From Ruminococcus sp. (lineage in GTDB: Bacteria; Bacillota; Clostridia; Oscillospirales; Ruminococcaceae): a stretch of 12,662 nt of DNA. The stretch lies in assembly GCF_019417665.1 (NCBI RefSeq), contig NZ_DXUU01000059.1, forward strand, positions 1 through 12,662, written 5' to 3'. Positions 11,406-12,662 of this stretch are shown piece by piece. Within the stretch, counting starts at the first letter, position 1, and each line of letters opens with the position of its first letter. Under the pieces are notes generated by a model. The model had not been told where the DNA came from, did no database searches, and worked only from the letters and a program-made list of their open reading frames with translations. The position numbers and the translations under genes are program-made.

Positions 11406-11780
11406 TTATTCCCATGTCAGAACACCGGTTTCGACTGCAATTTCATATCGTCCGATTTTATAATTCAGTCGTTCCAGCGTTGCATCAATTTTCGCTCTCT
11501 GTTCCAGAAGCGTTTCTCTCTGCTCTGTCAGAAGCTGCAATCTTGCCGGAATAGTAGAATCCCCTTCCTGTGTCAGCTTTACATATTCGATCATAGCCTC
11601 CACCGGAAGTCCGGCACTGCGCATACATTTGGCAAGCTCCACCCAGCCTAAATCTTTCTCCTGATAATCCCGGATTCCGCTTGCGGTACGGGTAACCGGC
11701 GGTATCATTCCAACACGCTCATAGTATCGTAGTGTGTCCTGGGATATGTCAAATTTCTCGCTGACTTCCTTGATGGTCAT
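11406..11780 (-). CDS. MerR-family transcriptional regulator, AdhR/NmlR-like
   Basis: This 124-residue activator has an N-terminal winged helix (TIKEVSEKFDISQDTLRYYE, then RTASGIRDY) and a C-terminal dimerisation coiled coil (about 75-115, LQLLTEQRETLLEQRAKIDA). Cys52 in VELAKCMRS occupies the same position as the conserved Cys52 of Bacillus subtilis AdhR, which responds to aldehydes and quinone-like electrophiles by thiol modification. The C-terminal cysteines used by metal-sensing MerR proteins are absent. The ATG at 11780 has an excellent GGGAGGTGAT ribosome binding site; a GTG at 11795 lies inside that site and was rejected. The gene heads its own operon, so the regulator is predicted to control itself and the three enzymes downstream. 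Confidence 0.88.
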   Translation of the reverse strand: MTIKEVSEKFDISQDTLRYYERVGMIPPVTRTASGIRDYQEKDLGWVELAKCMRSAGLPVEAMIEYVKLTQEGDSTIPARLQLLTEQRETLLEQRAKIDATLERLNYKIGRYEIAVETGVLTWE

Positions 11781-11814
11781 GGTATCACCTCCCACTGATT
11801 ATTCATCGCTTTTT

Positions 11815-11845
11815 ATTATAAGCCCTGGAGTTTACTCTAAGTCAA
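11815..11845 (-). promoter_or_regulatory. MerR-type promoter and operator of the electrophile-response operon
   Basis: On the minus strand TTGACT (11840-11845) and TATAAT (11815-11820) are separated by 19 nt, the overlong spacer that MerR-family activators correct by twisting DNA. The spacer region holds the dyad GAGT-AA-ACTC (11828-11837 region), extending imperfectly to CTTAGAGTA/AACTCCAGG. This is the expected position for the regulator dimer. Confidence 0.82.
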
Positions 11846-11875
11846 GGGCTGTCTTTGCATTTCTCTGTTATAGAC

Positions 11876-11908
11876 AAAAACAGCACCCTGCATTTATACA
11901 GAGTGCCG
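11876..11908 (-). terminator. terminator of the nitroreductase gene
   Basis: On the minus strand CGGCACTCTG (11899-11908) pairs with CAGGGTGCTG (11881-11890) over 10 bp with two G-U pairs, followed at once by five T. It begins 8 bp after the nitroreductase stop codon and separates that gene from the MerR operon. Confidence 0.8.
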
Positions 11909-11916
11909 AAAATATT

Positions 11917-12597
11917 TTATATATTCTTGTGAAATGCTGTACCAAATATCTTTCTTCCTGACCCAACCTCAAAATGATACTGCACAATTCCTAGATCCAC
12001 TTTTGAATAAAATCCGCCCGTGGACTTTACCGTCACATTTTCTGCATTCAGAGAAAACAAAAATTTCTGCTGATTCATGGCGGTCGGTGCAAGCATAACG
12101 CTTTCCATGCCTTTTCTGAACCACTCAGGCATTTTTCCCGAAACAGCACAAAGCTGCTCCATTGGTTTGCTTTTGTGGGCAATGCCCTGCGTTTTTCCAT
12201 AGCCAAGAGAGAGTACACAAACAAGTTTTTCGCCCTTGTTCACGATACATCTGCTCTTCTTTTTGCTGAATGTCATAGCCACCCAGCAAGTATTCAGTCC
12301 GAGCTGCTGTGCTTTGATTGCAATTCGTTCTCCGTAATAACCAATTTTTTCGTCCAGGTCAGCGGTCTTTCTGCCGATAAGTGCAATGTAATTTCTCACA
12401 CCGCTGAATTTCCCGTAATGCGCCATGAATCCGCTGAATGCTTCCGGCTCACCCGTCACAAGTTGGATATGCAGACCGCTTTCCCTGTTGCATTCTGTTA
12501 TCTCATGATTAAGCTGAGAAATAATATCAGCAGGAATGGACTTATCAAGATAACTTCTGACCGAATGACGTTTTTCGATTGCTTCATGAATTTCCAT
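11917..12597 (-). CDS. nitroreductase-family protein (TM1586-like)
   Basis: This 226-residue flavin-dependent oxidoreductase is expected to reduce nitro compounds or quinones using NAD(P)H. It opens with the FMN-phosphate motif EKRHSVRSY (8-16). The body follows the TM1586-type two-half layout: RNYIALIG (68-75), KIGYYGERIAIKAQQLGLNT (84-103) with CWV, then KGEKLVCVLSLGYG. APTAMNQQKF (170-179) and VDLGIVQYHFEVG (200-212) lie near the C-terminus. Length suits one subunit. ATG at 12597 has AAGGAG (12606-12611) at 8-nt spacing. It is transcribed toward the MerR operon but separated from it by a terminator, so it is a separate unit with a probably related detoxification role. No clear promoter is visible between the start codon and the window end, where an insertion-element-like end begins. 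Confidence 0.83.
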   Translation of the reverse strand: MEIHEAIEKRHSVRSYLDKSIPADIISQLNHEITECNRESGLHIQLVTGEPEAFSGFMAHYGKFSGVRNYIALIGRKTADLDEKIGYYGERIAIKAQQLGLNTCWVAMTFSKKKSRCIVNKGEKLVCVLSLGYGKTQGIAHKSKPMEQLCAVSGKMPEWFRKGMESVMLAPTAMNQQKFLFSLNAENVTVKSTGGFYSKVDLGIVQYHFEVGSGRKIFGTAFHKNI

Positions 12598-12611
12598 ATA
12601 AAAAACTCCTT

Positions 12612-12662
12612 TAGAGCCTGTTCAGTATCTTTACACCAAGTTCTAAAAGAAGTATAATAAAA
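12612..12662. mobile_element. possible end of an insertion element, cut by the window edge
   Basis: TAGAGCCTGTTCA (12612-12624) matches the terminal sequence of the two mini-elements (TAGAGCGTGTTCA at 8455-8467) at 12 of 13 positions, including the TA flank. It would read as a left end with the element continuing beyond 12662. It abuts the nitroreductase ribosome binding site. With only one end visible this is tentative. Confidence 0.3.

Overview
The window looks like chromosomal DNA of a cellulosome-bearing Ruminococcus-like member of the Clostridia (Oscillospiraceae). The evidence is a secreted esterase with a threonine-rich linker and a C-terminal type I-like dockerin, a clear sporulation sigma factor SigG, strong AGGAGG-type ribosome binding sites, and a moderate G+C content (about 50% by eye on the left, lower on the right). 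The genus is inferred; no rRNA or other marker gene is present.

Left part (1-4215). A membrane-anchored parvulin-type peptidyl-prolyl isomerase (62-1534, minus) is transcribed divergently from sigG (1790-2566, plus). After a short non-coding stretch carrying a small MITE-like hairpin comes a two-gene plus-strand operon. It encodes a DtxR/MntR-type metal-dependent repressor (2904-3281) and a pyridoxal/pyridoxamine kinase (3290-4156), driven by a near-consensus promoter and closed by a strong hairpin terminator that can serve both strands.

Middle part (4223-7825). This is a minus-strand operon read from about 7790 down to the shared terminator. In order it encodes an SGNH-hydrolase lipoprotein, a secreted CE3-like SGNH esterase with linker and dockerin, a beta-phosphoglucomutase-like HAD phosphatase and a 90-residue protein of unknown function. 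The first two suggest deacetylation of plant polysaccharides at the cell surface and in the cellulosome.

Junction (about 7860-8810). This very AT-rich stretch is a scar. It holds the C-terminal remnant of a large serine recombinase (8047-8457), possible fragments of other genes, a second MITE-like element with the same terminal repeat as the first, a complex inverted repeat and a plus-strand terminator with no intact gene in front of it.

Right part (8813-12662). An AdhR-like MerR regulator heads a four-gene minus-strand operon: regulator, iron-dependent alcohol dehydrogenase, flavodoxin-fold (iron-sulfur flavoprotein-like) reductase, and a carboxymuconolactone decarboxylase-cupin fusion. The promoter has the 19-bp spacer typical of MerR-activated promoters. 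A separate nitroreductase-family gene lies upstream. Together they look like an inducible electrophile/aldehyde/quinone response cassette that may have been acquired horizontally. At the right edge, a sequence resembling the MITE terminal repeat may mark the end of an insertion element.

No wholly new system is evident. The strongest leads are the metal regulator-pyridoxal kinase operon, the tandem parvulin-like modules, the isolated sigG with a sigma-F-like promoter, the recombinase scar with related TA-flanked mini-elements, and the self-contained MerR electrophile-response operon.
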